A DNA stretch of 64,000 bases, from assembly GCA_900541015.1 (NCBI GenBank), contig UQIB01000008.1, positions 12,623 through 76,622 on the forward strand, in the 5' to 3' direction. Each line of letters starts with the position of its first letter. Positions within the stretch are counted from its first letter, which is position 1. Made by a program: the position numbers and the translations under genes. Below are positions 1 to 9,830 of this stretch, one piece after another. The notes below the pieces were generated by a model that saw only the letters and a list, made by a program, of their open reading frames with translations, was not told the origin of the DNA and did not search any database. Source of the stretch: an uncultured Collinsella sp. GTDB taxonomy: Bacteria > Actinomycetota > Coriobacteriia > Coriobacteriales > Coriobacteriaceae.

Positions 1-366
1 CCCAACATGGCTCAGCAGCACGAGCTGCTCGACCAGCTCGTGTCCAAGAAGCCCAAGGGCTCCAGGCCGGTCCTGCACTCGGACATGGGCCGGCAGTACC
101 AGCAGGCCGGTTGGTGCAGGCGGTTGGAGGAGGCCGGCGTGGTGCAGAGCATGTCCCGGAAGGGCAACTGCATCGACAACGGCGCCACCGAGCAGGTGTT
201 CGGCCACATCAAGGACGAGTTCTTCCGGGGAAGGACATGGCCGGACTTCGAGTCCTTCAAGGCGGACCTCGACGACTTCGTGGTCCATTGGAACACGAGG
301 AGGCGCCAGGTTAAACTGAAGGGACTGACCCCGGAGGAGTTCCGGAGACAGTCCCTTGCGGCGTAG
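1..366 (+). CDS. IS3-family transposase (OrfB), C-terminal fragment
   Basis: The frame is open from the first base and ends at 366, giving about 120 residues of an rve-type integrase core. Visible family motifs are HSDMGRQYQ, with a catalytic Asp, and the stretch NGATEQVFGHIKDEFF, which contains the last acidic catalytic region of DDE transposases. The tail (HWNTRRRQVKLKGLTPEEF) matches the usual C-terminus of IS150/IS3-type OrfB. The protein would cut and join IS ends in the cytoplasm. Its N-terminus and any OrfA frameshift partner are off the window edge, so activity cannot be judged. Confidence 0.85.
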   Translation, partial: PNMAQQHELLDQLVSKKPKGSRPVLHSDMGRQYQQAGWCRRLEEAGVVQSMSRKGNCIDNGATEQVFGHIKDEFFRGRTWPDFESFKADLDDFVVHWNTRRRQVKLKGLTPEEFRRQSLAA

Positions 367-404
367 TTCTTATTTAAGCCGTCCAGGTTTTGGGGTGCAG
401 TTCA
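1..404 (+). mobile_element. IS3-family insertion sequence, 3' part
   Basis: The window opens inside an insertion sequence. It holds the end of the transposase reading frame and a probable right terminal repeat at 381-404 (GTCCAGGTTTTGGGG followed by TGCAGTTCA), which resembles IS3-family ends. The element abuts the stop codon of the SDR gene at 422, so it inserted just beyond that gene. The left end and target duplication lie outside the window. Confidence 0.7.
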
Positions 405-421
405 TCCATAGGGCGCGTTTC

Positions 422-1102
422 CTATTCGGGCCAAATAAATTGTGTGCGGCCGGCCTCGCCGCCATCGATCAGCAGGCTCTGCCCGGTCATAAACCGGTTG
501 GTCACGCCCACAAAGTAGATCCACTCGGCGATTTCTTGGGCGGTGGCCCAGCGCTTAAGCGGCGTGAGCTCCATAATCTGGTTCCACAGGTGTTCGTCTT
601 CCATCACGCAACGGTTGAGCGGCGTGATAACGCCGCCCGGGTCCACACTGTTGGCGATGGCCTGCGGTGCCAGGCGGTTTGCAAGGTTCTTGGTGTAGGC
701 GATAACGCCGCCCTTGCTAGCAGCATAGGCGGGAAACTCCGATCCCGTATGTCCGCTCGCCGACCCCACATTGACCACGGATTTGATAGCCAGTGTCGGC
801 TTGGCGGCAAGCCCCTCCCCCACAAAGGCGTAGTGCTCGGTCACGTTGATGGTGCCACGCAGGTTGGCAGCAATATCGTCGGCCGAATCCTGCGTACCGG
901 CAACGTTCACGATTACCTGGGGTTCAAGATCGCCTGGAAACGAGTCCGGCTCGCGTACATCAACGATCAGATGGCGGTAGCGCTCGTGTTCGATCGCCGC
1001 CGGCAGCAGATCAAAGCCCATGACCTCGTGGCCCTCGTCCAAAAAGCGCTGCACGCACGCGGCTCCGATACCGCCCGAAGCGCCCGTGATCAAAACCCGC
1101 AT
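422..1102 (-). CDS. SDR-family NAD(P)-dependent oxidoreductase
   Basis: This 226-residue protein has a short-chain dehydrogenase/reductase fold. The nucleotide-binding motif TGASGGIG is at residues 6-13, NVAG near 66, a Ser in VNVGSASG near 115, and the catalytic pair in YAASK near 130. The SPG-type segment typical of SDRs reads VDPGGVITPL. The length is normal for a classical SDR. The start is ATG at 1102 with AAGGAG just upstream, and that ribosome-binding site overlaps the stop codon of the upstream VUT gene, so the two are probably translationally coupled. The substrate cannot be predicted. An IS3 end lies directly after the stop. Confidence 0.88.
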   Translation of the reverse strand: MRVLITGASGGIGAACVQRFLDEGHEVMGFDLLPAAIEHERYRHLIVDVREPDSFPGDLEPQVIVNVAGTQDSADDIAANLRGTINVTEHYAFVGEGLAAKPTLAIKSVVNVGSASGHTGSEFPAYAASKGGVIAYTKNLANRLAPQAIANSVDPGGVITPLNRCVMEDEHLWNQIMELTPLKRWATAQEIAEWIYFVGVTNRFMTGQSLLIDGGEAGRTQFIWPE

Positions 1103-1111
1103 ACTTGCTCC

Positions 1112-1834
1112 TTAGGCGGTTGCGTGGCGCTCGAGGTACTCGGCGCCCACATTCTCGCGCTCCCAGCCACGCACGACCTTGTAGCCCACGGGGCTCAGGA
1201 AGACCTCGCACAGCAGCTCGGCAACAGCGCCGGTCAGCGAGCACATAAGGACCTGCACCCAGGTCCAACCAAAGAACGTGTGGCTCACCACAATGGCAAA
1301 GACCAGATTGTCGATAAACTGGCCAACACCCGTAGACACATAGGAACGGAAGGCAAAGCTCGCAAAGTTATTCTTTTTGAGCATGCGGCCGAGCGACTGG
1401 TTGAGCGTGGAGTTAACCACGGCAGAAACGAGCATTGCCAGCGAAGAGCCAAGCACCACGTACCAGGTGCCACCGATGGTGGCGTTAAGGGCAGTGTTGA
1501 CCTCGATCATGCCGGTGTCGTAGTAGGCGCCCCACATACCGGGCGTGAGCGAGCATGCCCAAAAGCACAGGCTCACGGCCAGGTTGACCAGCAGCGCGAG
1601 GATAGAGATTTTGATGGATGCCTTGGCGCCAAAGCGCTTGCAGATCATGTCCTGGCACAAAAACGAGACCCAGCTCACCACAAAGCCGCAATCGAGTGCC
1701 AGATACGGCAGGCTGATGAGCTCTTTGTTGGCCAGCAGGTTCATCATGATGACACTCACGAAAAACAGCGAAACCGTTGCCGCGGGAATGCTCCGCAACA
1801 GGACCTTGTAGTCCTCCATGACCTTCTTGATCAT
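1112..1834 (-). CDS. VUT/YhhQ-family transporter, probable queuosine-precursor uptake
   Basis: This 240-residue integral membrane protein has about six hydrophobic segments. It carries the VUT-family pattern: a first helix ending in MMNLLANKEL, an internal CDM-type motif (LCQDMICKRFG) and the late segment GQFIDNLVFAIVVSHTFFGW. Members of this family (YhhQ, QPTR) import preQ0/preQ1 or other queuosine precursors. That substrate is family knowledge and is not shown here. ATG at 1834 follows AAAGGAG. No preQ1 riboswitch could be recognised in the 150-base leader. The SDR gene follows after 9 bases. Confidence 0.8.
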   Translation of the reverse strand: MIKKVMEDYKVLLRSIPAATVSLFFVSVIMMNLLANKELISLPYLALDCGFVVSWVSFLCQDMICKRFGAKASIKISILALLVNLAVSLCFWACSLTPGMWGAYYDTGMIEVNTALNATIGGTWYVVLGSSLAMLVSAVVNSTLNQSLGRMLKKNNFASFAFRSYVSTGVGQFIDNLVFAIVVSHTFFGWTWVQVLMCSLTGAVAELLCEVFLSPVGYKVVRGWERENVGAEYLERHATA

Positions 1835-1950
1835 TATGTACTCCTTTGGTTTTAGGTTTAACGAGCAGGATATCGGACCCGAACTGCTCGGACGTCTCGG
1901 TCTTGAGACGACGGTGGGTATGATAGCCGCTCACACGGCATCAGGCAAGT

Positions 1951-1986
1951 AAATGGCGCGGCAGCCCCGCAGGACCACCGCGCCGA
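1951..1986 (-). terminator. Stem-loop after prfC
   Basis: GGCGCGG (1955-1961) pairs with CCGCGCC (1978-1984), with further GC pairing inside. Read on the minus strand it lies immediately after the prfC stop codon and is followed by an AT-rich stretch (ATTTACTT). This fits a rho-independent terminator separating prfC from the VUT/SDR operon. Confidence 0.6.
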
Positions 1987-1990
1987 TGCG

Positions 1991-3604
<1,614 letters not shown>

Positions 3605-3749
3605 GCGGATCCTTTCTTGCATTGAGTGCATTACGTCGATGTAACCGCACTATTGTAGCCGCGAAATCCCGCCATAGGGCGCCTATCAGGACAAATTCAT
3701 CAGTTGGGGCTCGGACGGTGGAATGTCAGCGGTGTTCCGCGACGGTTTG

Positions 3750-4125
3750 TCTCAATCTGTAACACCTAGAAGGGTTTTTGACCTCCAGATGTTACAGATT
3801 GAGATGAACGCACAGGGCGGGCAGCCAATATCTTGATCTGTAACAGTTAGCCAGCAAAAACGGGTCTAGATGTTACAGATCAAGACAAATGAATGGACCT
3901 GTCGACAAAATCTCAATCTGTAACAGATAAACGGGTTTTTGACCTCCAGATGTTACAAATCGAGATAAACGGAAAGGCAGGCAGCCAATGTCTCGTTCTG
4001 TAACATCTAGCCGCGCAAATCGCCTCTTACTGTTACAGATTGAGACAAATAGGCAGGCGGGCAAATAACATCTCAATCTGTAACAGAAGGCGACCCAAAA
4101 CGGACCCAGGTGTTACTGATTGAGA
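3750..4125. repeat. Array of ten 15-bp elements in alternating orientation, 40-bp period
   Basis: Five units each contain the arm TCTCAATCTGTAACA, 25 bases, and the inverted arm TGTTACAGATTGAGA. The arms start at 3750, 3790, 3831, 3871, 3911, 3951, 3991, 4031, 4071 and 4111, so every element lies 40 (once 41) bases from the next with alternating orientation. The spacers are partly conserved: GGGTTTTTGACCTCCAGA recurs in spacers 1 and 5, and GCAGCCAAT in 2 and 6. Unit 2 has both arms changed in step (TCTTGATC/GATCAAGA). The array fills most of the gap between the divergent prfC and gntR genes and contains no credible ORF. Confidence 0.9.
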
Positions 4126-4173
4126 TTGTTTTGGAGCAAGCGCGGCGCCGATGGGCTATTCCACATTTAGCTC

Positions 4174-4224
4174 TTGCATAACTGTGCATAGTGTATATAT
4201 ACTGTGCTTACCGATTATATACAC
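4174..4224 (+). promoter_or_regulatory. Promoter and putative operator of the GntR-ABC operon
   Basis: A -35-like TTGCAT (4174-4179) and -10 TATACT (4198-4203) are 18 bases apart. The inverted repeat GTGTATATA (4191-4199) and TATATACAC (4216-4224) overlaps and follows the -10 box, which suits a dimeric GntR/YtrA-type repressor controlling its own operon. The start region at 4252 has AAGGAG at 4241-4246. Confidence 0.6.
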
Positions 4225-4251
4225 GTGTAGCCCAACAGCTAAGGAGCCGCT

Positions 4252-4632
4252 GTGGACATCATCCTATCCAACTCGAGCGATAAACCCATCTATGAGCAGA
4301 TATCTTCGCAGGTTAAAGCTCAGATCCTTTCGGGCACACTCACCGCGGGAGCCAAACTCCCCAGCATCCGTGCACTCGCGAGCGATCTTGGCGTGAGCGT
4401 CATCACCACCAAGCGGGCCTACGCCGACCTGGAGCAGCTCGGGTTTATCTGCACCGTGCAAGGCAAGGGCTGCTTTGTCGCCGAGGGCAACCAAGAACTC
4501 TTGCGCGAAAGTCAGCTCTGCCATATCGAAGAGTTGCTTGCGAAAGCGGCGAGCCAAGCCGAAACCCTGGGCGTCACGCGCGACAAACTGCACGAGATGC
4601 TCGACCTGGTAGCCCCCGAAACCATGCAGTAG
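4252..4632 (+). CDS. GntR-family regulator, YtrA subfamily
   Basis: This 126-residue DNA-binding protein has a winged helix at residues 10-75. The family pattern is SDKPIYEQISSQVKAQILSG, then LPSIRALASDLGVS and TTKRAYADLEQLGF. Only a short C-terminal helix follows, which is the YtrA type and lacks a large effector domain. Such regulators usually repress the ABC transporter genes they precede, and here an ATPase and a permease follow at 24 bases and by overlap. The start codon is GTG at 4252 with AAGGAG five bases upstream. An inverted repeat over the promoter is a likely operator. Confidence 0.92.
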   Translation: MDIILSNSSDKPIYEQISSQVKAQILSGTLTAGAKLPSIRALASDLGVSVITTKRAYADLEQLGFICTVQGKGCFVAEGNQELLRESQLCHIEELLAKAASQAETLGVTRDKLHEMLDLVAPETMQ

Positions 4633-4655
4633 CCATCTGCAAGAAAGGCTATACC

Positions 4656-5537
4656 ATGCAAAACTTGCTAGAACTCAAAGGCATCTCACGCCGTGTGAGC
4701 GACCGTTTTTCGCTGCGTGATGTCACGCTCGCTGTGGAGCCCGGCCAGATTGTCGGCTTTGTGGGTGCCAACGGTGCCGGCAAAACAACGACGATTCGAG
4801 CCGCGCTTGGGCTTATCAAACTCGATGCCGGCGAGGTGCACCTGTTTGGGCAGCGCTGTGGCGCCGACGCACCCGGTGAAGCGCAGCGCTGCTTGCGCAC
4901 CCGTGTCGGTCTCGTGCTGGACACGTGTCCTTTCCCTTCCACACTCAAGGTGACCGAAGTTGAGGCACTCGTAAGACCGGCGTACCCCGCCTGGAGCCAT
5001 GGCACCTTCGCCGACCTCATCAGCCAATTTGGCCTCGATCCCAAGACAAAGGTCAAGGACCTCTCCCGCGGCATGGGCATGAAACTGCAGCTTGCCTGTG
5101 CACTCAGCCACAATGCCAAGCTGCTCGTTTTGGACGAAGCCACCGCGGGCCTCGATCCCATGGCACGCGAGGAACTGCTTGATGAGCTGCTTGCCTTTGT
5201 CGCCGACGGCCAGCACAGCGTGTTACTCTCGAGCCACATTACGTCCGACCTCGATCGCACCGCTGATCGCGTCATCTGCATCGATAATGGCTCGATTATT
5301 TTTGACCTGCCGCGCGAGGACATTACCGACCGCGCCGGCATCGCCCACTGCACCCAAGCACAGGCCGCCGAGCTTATGGCTTGCGTCGAAGGCGCCCGTG
5401 CCGTCCACCACGCCTATAGCGTGGACGTGCTCGTGCCCAACCGTTGCGAAACGCTCGAGGCCTTCCCCGAGATTCCCTGCGATCGGGCAACCATTGATGA
5501 CTATCTTCGCTTCACGCTGAAAGGGGCTTCGAAATGA
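4656..5537 (+). CDS. ABC transporter ATP-binding protein
   Basis: This 293-residue ABC ATPase has Walker A GANGAGKT (37-44), a signature near 136 that is slightly divergent (LSRGMGMKLQ), Walker B LLVLDEATAGLDP near 156 and a switch His in LLSSHITSDL. The C-terminal 70 residues form an extra domain like those in bacitracin- or YtrB-type exporters. It should power the membrane protein encoded immediately downstream, with which it overlaps by four bases. Control by the upstream YtrA-type regulator is likely. The substrate is unknown; antibiotic or peptide export, or stress detoxification, is plausible from family context. Confidence 0.92.
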   Translation: MQNLLELKGISRRVSDRFSLRDVTLAVEPGQIVGFVGANGAGKTTTIRAALGLIKLDAGEVHLFGQRCGADAPGEAQRCLRTRVGLVLDTCPFPSTLKVTEVEALVRPAYPAWSHGTFADLISQFGLDPKTKVKDLSRGMGMKLQLACALSHNAKLLVLDEATAGLDPMAREELLDELLAFVADGQHSVLLSSHITSDLDRTADRVICIDNGSIIFDLPREDITDRAGIAHCTQAQAAELMACVEGARAVHHAYSVDVLVPNRCETLEAFPEIPCDRATIDDYLRFTLKGASK

Positions 5538-6232
5538 AACGCGCCTTTATGTCCGAGCTCGCCATCGTTCGCACGCTCATCCCGAGCATCGCGGGTGTCG
5601 GCCTGTTCATATTCGTCGTGTTGACCCTCGCCAACGCATCGGACGGCGATTCCGGTATGAGCGCCGGCGCCTGCGCCGTCAGCGCCATGTCGCCCATCAT
5701 GGTCATGAACTCACTGGCCGGTTTCGACAATCAAAACGGTTGGGAGCGCTACCGGGCAACGCTGCCCTTCTCGCGCAAAGACATCATCTGCGCACGCTAC
5801 CTGAGCGTTATTGTCTTCTCCGCCGTCATGGCATGTGCAGCTACGCTTTTGAGTGTCGTCGCCATCCCGCTCTTCAACAGCGCGGGCATTCCTTCGACAG
5901 GACAGACGGTCTTTGAAATCGCAATCGCCTCGGCAGCATCGATGCTCATCTCCCTCATGATGGTGTTTTTGGCGCAGCCACTGTTCTTTCGATTTGGACA
6001 CATGGAGGCGCTGCGCCTATCCGTTGGCCTGTTTGCCATGCTCGGATGCCTTGCCATGGCCACGCTGAGCTCCTCCAATCCCATCAGCAACTGGCTCATG
6101 TCGATTGCCGGAGCGAATCCCGATCCCGCCGTCCTTGGCTGTCTGTGTGCAGGAATTGCAGTACTGGCGCTCGCACTATGTGCAATCAGCTGCGCTGTCA
6201 GCACCAAGGTTTATCGAGTACGCGATCTGTAA
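5534..6232 (+). CDS. ABC-2-type permease, partner of the preceding ATPase
   Basis: This 232-residue polytopic membrane protein has about six hydrophobic segments and lacks a signal peptide. The region GFDNQNGWERYRATLPFSRKDIICARY, around residues 61-87, is typical of ABC-2 permeases beside YtrA regulators: a cytoplasmic loop with charged and aromatic residues ahead of the second membrane helix. It overlaps the ATPase stop codon by four bases (ATGA), so the two are co-translated. The pair probably forms a homodimeric or heterodimeric exporter. The substrate is not predictable. Confidence 0.85.
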   Translation: MKRAFMSELAIVRTLIPSIAGVGLFIFVVLTLANASDGDSGMSAGACAVSAMSPIMVMNSLAGFDNQNGWERYRATLPFSRKDIICARYLSVIVFSAVMACAATLLSVVAIPLFNSAGIPSTGQTVFEIAIASAASMLISLMMVFLAQPLFFRFGHMEALRLSVGLFAMLGCLAMATLSSSNPISNWLMSIAGANPDPAVLGCLCAGIAVLALALCAISCAVSTKVYRVRDL

Positions 6233-6359
6233 TCGACAGCTAAAAAAGCTTAGGTGGTACCCCGCTTATTTTTTCAATGAAACAAGGCGGCATAGCGTCA
6301 CCACCGCCCCTCACAGCGAGCCGTCTAGTTCTTGGCAACCAAAAAGACACCGTCAGCAT

Positions 6360-6545
6360 ATCGAAGGTGAATACTTTTCCGAGAAGTGAACGAGTAAAAA
6401 CAGTGCCCTGCAGCATCGACATTTTTAAGGACTCAATTCCTGCGGTTTTTGTCTAAGAATCCTGCAGTTTTGTTCGAAAAAAGTGTGCATGTTCCAGGGG
6501 TCCAGATTTACTCGTTCACTTCGCGGAAAACCATTCACCTTCGAT
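6360..6545. repeat. Palindromic element PE, copy 1 (~186 bp)
   Basis: The 39-base ends at 6360-6398 and 6507-6545 are inverted copies differing at three positions; both contain AAGTGAACGAGTAAA. The centre carries two direct repeats of the type ATTCCTGCGGTTTT and TCCTGCAGTTTT. Related copies are at 26391-26573 and 27974-28157. It has no coding capacity and sits between the ABC permease and the EamA gene, filling most of the 450-base gap. It is MITE-like or an extended extragenic palindrome. Confidence 0.85.
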
Positions 6546-6682
6546 TCGAGCCTTAACCAAATGCCCTCTCGAACTATGGCCCCTGTCTCACCACAGCGAT
6601 ATCAAAGCTTCATGGCGGGACGGTATCATCGGACGAGCGCCGTAAATCTGGCGCGGTTGTTCTTTGGGGAGGCATTTCACCC

Positions 6683-7558
6683 GTGTCGTGGGTCGCAGCA
6701 GCATTTGTGTCGGCTTTCTTTGCCGGCATCACATCTGTCCTGGCCAAATGCGGCATCAAGCAGACCGACTCCGATATCGCGACGGCCATTCGCACCTGCG
6801 TGGTGCTCGTTTTCGCCTGGGCAATGGCGGGCATTTCTGGATCCATTGGAACCATTGGCAGCATCGAACCCAGATCCTGGCTCTTTCTCGTCCTCTCGGG
6901 ACTCGCTACCGGCGCTTCGTGGATCTGTTACTTTAAGGCGTTGAGCATCGGAGACGTCAATAAGGTCGTACCGGTCGACAAGATGAGCACCGTACTCGCC
7001 GCACTGATCGCCATCGTGCTTTTTGGCGAGACGAGCAACCTTGCGGTTAAGCTCGTGGGAACCGCTGTCATCACCCTCGGCACGTTTGTAATGATCGAGA
7101 AGAAGCAGCCTGCCGGACCCGAGCAGCAGCAAGACCGGACCTGGCTCGCTTACGCCCTCGGCGCCGCCGCGTTCGCAGCGCTCACGTCCATCCTTGCCAA
7201 GGCTGGCATCGAAGGCGTCGAATCCAACCTGGCCACGGCAATCCGTACCTGTGTGGTACTGGTTATGGCATGGGCAATCGTGGCAGCTAAAGGCAAGATG
7301 GGCCAAGCCGTGCACGTAGACCGCTGCGAACTCGTATTTCTCGCAGCATCGGGCATTGCGACTGGCGCATCGTGGCTGCTGTGCTACTACGCCATCGCCA
7401 CAGGCCAGGTGAGCGTCGTGGTGCAGATCGACAAACTATCGATTGTCGTATCGGTACTATTTGCGCGCCTGGCATTCAACGAAAAACTCTCACGACGCAG
7501 CGCCATCGGTCTCGTCCTCATCGTACTGGGCACTGCAGCGCTCGCAGTTTGGAAGTAG
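6683..7558 (+). CDS. EamA/DMT-family transporter
   Basis: This 291-residue membrane protein has ten predicted helices built from two homologous halves. Each half begins with a similar motif (FFAGITSVLAKCGI near residue 13 and FAALTSILAKAGI near 164) followed by ATAIRTCVVLV. This is the duplicated EamA domain of the drug/metabolite transporter superfamily, which exports or imports small metabolites across the cytoplasmic membrane. The start is GTG at 6683 with GGGGAGG about eleven bases upstream. It is convergent with the EFR1 gene, and there is no evident operon. The substrate is unknown. Confidence 0.88.
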   Translation: MSWVAAAFVSAFFAGITSVLAKCGIKQTDSDIATAIRTCVVLVFAWAMAGISGSIGTIGSIEPRSWLFLVLSGLATGASWICYFKALSIGDVNKVVPVDKMSTVLAALIAIVLFGETSNLAVKLVGTAVITLGTFVMIEKKQPAGPEQQQDRTWLAYALGAAAFAALTSILAKAGIEGVESNLATAIRTCVVLVMAWAIVAAKGKMGQAVHVDRCELVFLAASGIATGASWLLCYYAIATGQVSVVVQIDKLSIVVSVLFARLAFNEKLSRRSAIGLVLIVLGTAALAVWK

Positions 7559-7573
7559 CGCGGCCAGCAGCCG

Positions 7574-8365
7574 CTACATCCTCACACCTGGCTTGGGATG
7601 CCTGTACTGACCGTGGGATGCCGTGCGCTTACCGTGCGAGATGGCAAATTTGGGACAACAGTGCAGGCAACGAAGGCAGGCTGCGCACTCCGGCTTTGTC
7701 CAGACGGGAAGGCCGTCGCGCATCTCAATCGCCGCCATGGGGCAGCGCTTGGCACACAGGCCGCAGCCGATGCAGCGATCGGCATCGACGGCAAACTTGC
7801 TCGTCTGTTGCATGCGCGGCAGCCCAATTGCGTGATACGCGCACGATGCAAACAGAGGCACGCGATGGCGCATCATGTTGCCCGTGCGGCGTGCCCGCAC
7901 CGCCTCGATCACGGCATCAATCTGCGCCTCGGCAGCTCTATTGATACCCTCAACCTTTTGAGGGTCAGACAGGTCGAAAACAGGCGTCCAGGTATCGGGC
8001 ATCTTGACGCTCATCGCCGCATCTAACTCGAGCCCACGCTCGTGCAGCAGGTCGCGGGCAAACTTGGCCGATTGACCGGTCGTCGAACCGTACGTCGAAA
8101 CATAGAACGTATAGGGGCGCTCGCCGCCCTTTGTACCGGCAGCAATCGACAGGTCGGCAGTCTTCAAAAACTCGATCATCGGTGTCGGCAGACCCCAGGC
8201 ATACACCGGAGCAACAAATCCCAGCCGACAGGGGCCTTCCGTCGCAACAAGGCGAAGGGCTTCGGCATCAAAGCGCTCAATCGACATAACTTTGTCGCTT
8301 GTCGCCGCTGCAATGCGACGCGCCACATGCTCGCTGTTCCCTGTCGCGCTAAAGTACAGGATCAT
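7574..8365 (-). CDS. EFR1-family flavodoxin/ferredoxin fusion
   Basis: This 263-residue protein has an N-terminal flavodoxin-like domain that starts ILYFSATGNSEHVARRI, an FMN phosphate-binding type loop. Two 4Fe-4S clusters follow in the C-terminal third (CIGCGLCAKRCP and CAACLRCLHCCP). It is the EFR1 arrangement, a cytoplasmic electron carrier common in anaerobes, though the redox partners are unknown. The start was set at ATG 8365 because the family signature begins there and GGGG precedes it; the open frame upstream overlaps the ClC gene and is not credible. It lies 35 bases downstream of the ClC gene on the same strand. Confidence 0.9.
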   Translation of the reverse strand: MILYFSATGNSEHVARRIAAATSDKVMSIERFDAEALRLVATEGPCRLGFVAPVYAWGLPTPMIEFLKTADLSIAAGTKGGERPYTFYVSTYGSTTGQSAKFARDLLHERGLELDAAMSVKMPDTWTPVFDLSDPQKVEGINRAAEAQIDAVIEAVRARRTGNMMRHRVPLFASCAYHAIGLPRMQQTSKFAVDADRCIGCGLCAKRCPMAAIEMRDGLPVWTKPECAACLRCLHCCPKFAISHGKRTASHGQYRHPKPGVRM

Positions 8366-8400
8366 CTCGTACCCCTGGAATTGACTCGTGAAAAACCGTA

Positions 8401-9705
8401 CTACTTGCGCAGCGGCTTGGGCAGCGGAATACCGGCAGCGATGACGGCGGCGATGATCATACAGACGATGCCTTTGAGCGGGAAGCACATGAGCAACAAG
8501 CCCACGACCATAACGGGTTGGCGCATGACCGCACCCATCGTCGATGCCGTGCAGACGGCGACGCAAAAGACCGGATCGGCGCCGGTGAGGACGGCCAGGC
8601 CATAGCCCAGGCTTACGCCCGAGAAGATAACCGGGAAGAAGTGGCCGCCGCGCCAACCAAGGTTGATGAGGGCAGGCGTCAGCATGGCCTTAACAAGACC
8701 GGTCGCGATCAGCACGCCGGCGGGAATGGTCAGGTAGGTTTCCATGAGCACGTCGGCCTGGGTCTCGCCGGCAAACATGGTGTAGGGCAGGACCGTGCCA
8801 CAGATGGCGAGCGCCAGACCGGCTAGCATGGCCTTGACGACAGGACGCTCCCCTATTGCATGGGACAGCGCCTCGCTTGCATGCTCAGAGACAAAGTACA
8901 GCCAGCCGCAAACGGTGCCAACCAACGCCAGCGGAATGAGCCAGGTAAGTTCCAGGTTGCCTACCTCGGCGGACTCGAACCTGGGCATGCCCATGCCGCC
9001 GCCCACAAGCTGGCCAAGCAGCAGGTAAGTGCCCAGACCGCCGGCAATCGCAATGCCGTAGACCACCGTCTTTTGCGCCTTGGGCAGCTTGATGGTGATC
9101 TCGTCGGACGTGGACTCATCGTCGGTGTCTTCGCCCTGGCCGTCGGCGCTACCGGCAAGCGGCGCCACAAAGCCAAAGACGGGCGCGGTGAAGAGCGCCG
9201 TCAGGGCAGCCTGGGTGCCCAGCAGCGTGAGCTCCCTAAACTCGGCGCCAAAGCGACGCATGCGGTCGCCGACCCAGCTGCACAGACCAGCGATAACGCC
9301 GGTCAGGCCGGCCTCCGGTCCAATGCTTCCGCCAAACAGCAGCGGCAGCAATGCCGCGAGCGAAAGCTTGCCCAGGTTGTCGTACGGGTAGCGCCCGTCT
9401 TGCTTAACCTTAGCCATCACCTGGTTGAGGTCATCGGTCTTGGTGCCTGTCATCTTTTCGTACAGACCGATTAACAGGCCGCCCAGCAGGCAGACAAAAA
9501 ACGGGTACGGCAAAAAGCCAAACGGGCCGCTGGCAAGCTCGGGCGAAGAGACGCCCAGCGCGTGCGGAATCCCGGTCCATAGATAGTCGATACCGTGCTC
9601 CATCGCAAAAAAGAACAGCCAGACCGCGGCATCTGCGAACGCACCGGTCACGGCAACGCTAACTAAAAACAGCGCGCGGTTTGTGGGTTTGGCAAGGTTG
9701 TCCAT
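8401..9705 (-). CDS. ClC-family chloride channel or antiporter
   Basis: This 434-residue polytopic membrane protein has the ClC signature GGSIGPEAGL near residue 122, the counterpart of the canonical GREGP ion-pathway motif, and FTAPVFG near 173. A charged loop near 190-205 (GQGEDTDDESTSDE) separates the two halves. ClC proteins move Cl- (or F-) across the membrane, often in exchange for protons. The Glu in GPEAG would be the external gate by family knowledge. The start is ATG 9705 with GGGAGGA upstream. It may be co-transcribed with the EFR1 gene downstream. Confidence 0.9.
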   Translation of the reverse strand: MDNLAKPTNRALFLVSVAVTGAFADAAVWLFFFAMEHGIDYLWTGIPHALGVSSPELASGPFGFLPYPFFVCLLGGLLIGLYEKMTGTKTDDLNQVMAKVKQDGRYPYDNLGKLSLAALLPLLFGGSIGPEAGLTGVIAGLCSWVGDRMRRFGAEFRELTLLGTQAALTALFTAPVFGFVAPLAGSADGQGEDTDDESTSDEITIKLPKAQKTVVYGIAIAGGLGTYLLLGQLVGGGMGMPRFESAEVGNLELTWLIPLALVGTVCGWLYFVSEHASEALSHAIGERPVVKAMLAGLALAICGTVLPYTMFAGETQADVLMETYLTIPAGVLIATGLVKAMLTPALINLGWRGGHFFPVIFSGVSLGYGLAVLTGADPVFCVAVCTASTMGAVMRQPVMVVGLLLMCFPLKGIVCMIIAAVIAAGIPLPKPLRK

Positions 9706-9830
9706 CGGGTCCTCCCGCGGTCAAAGTCGACATAGATACCTTTTATTGTAGAGCGAGCGTTGCCCGAACGAGCCAACCATCCACGCCGCGAACGGCACCA
9801 TTGGGAGCCATAGTGGGGCAGGCTCAAGAC

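Noticed and set aside
356..1855. 499-residue plus-strand frame opposite the SDR and VUT genes
   Set aside because: Spans two well-supported minus-strand genes and has no domain.
1835..1990. preQ1 riboswitch upstream of the VUT transporter
   Set aside because: No preQ1-I or -II aptamer pattern could be recognised; the only structure found was the prfC terminator.
3750..4125. CRISPR-like array
   Set aside because: Elements alternate in orientation, spacers are partly conserved between units and no cas gene is near.
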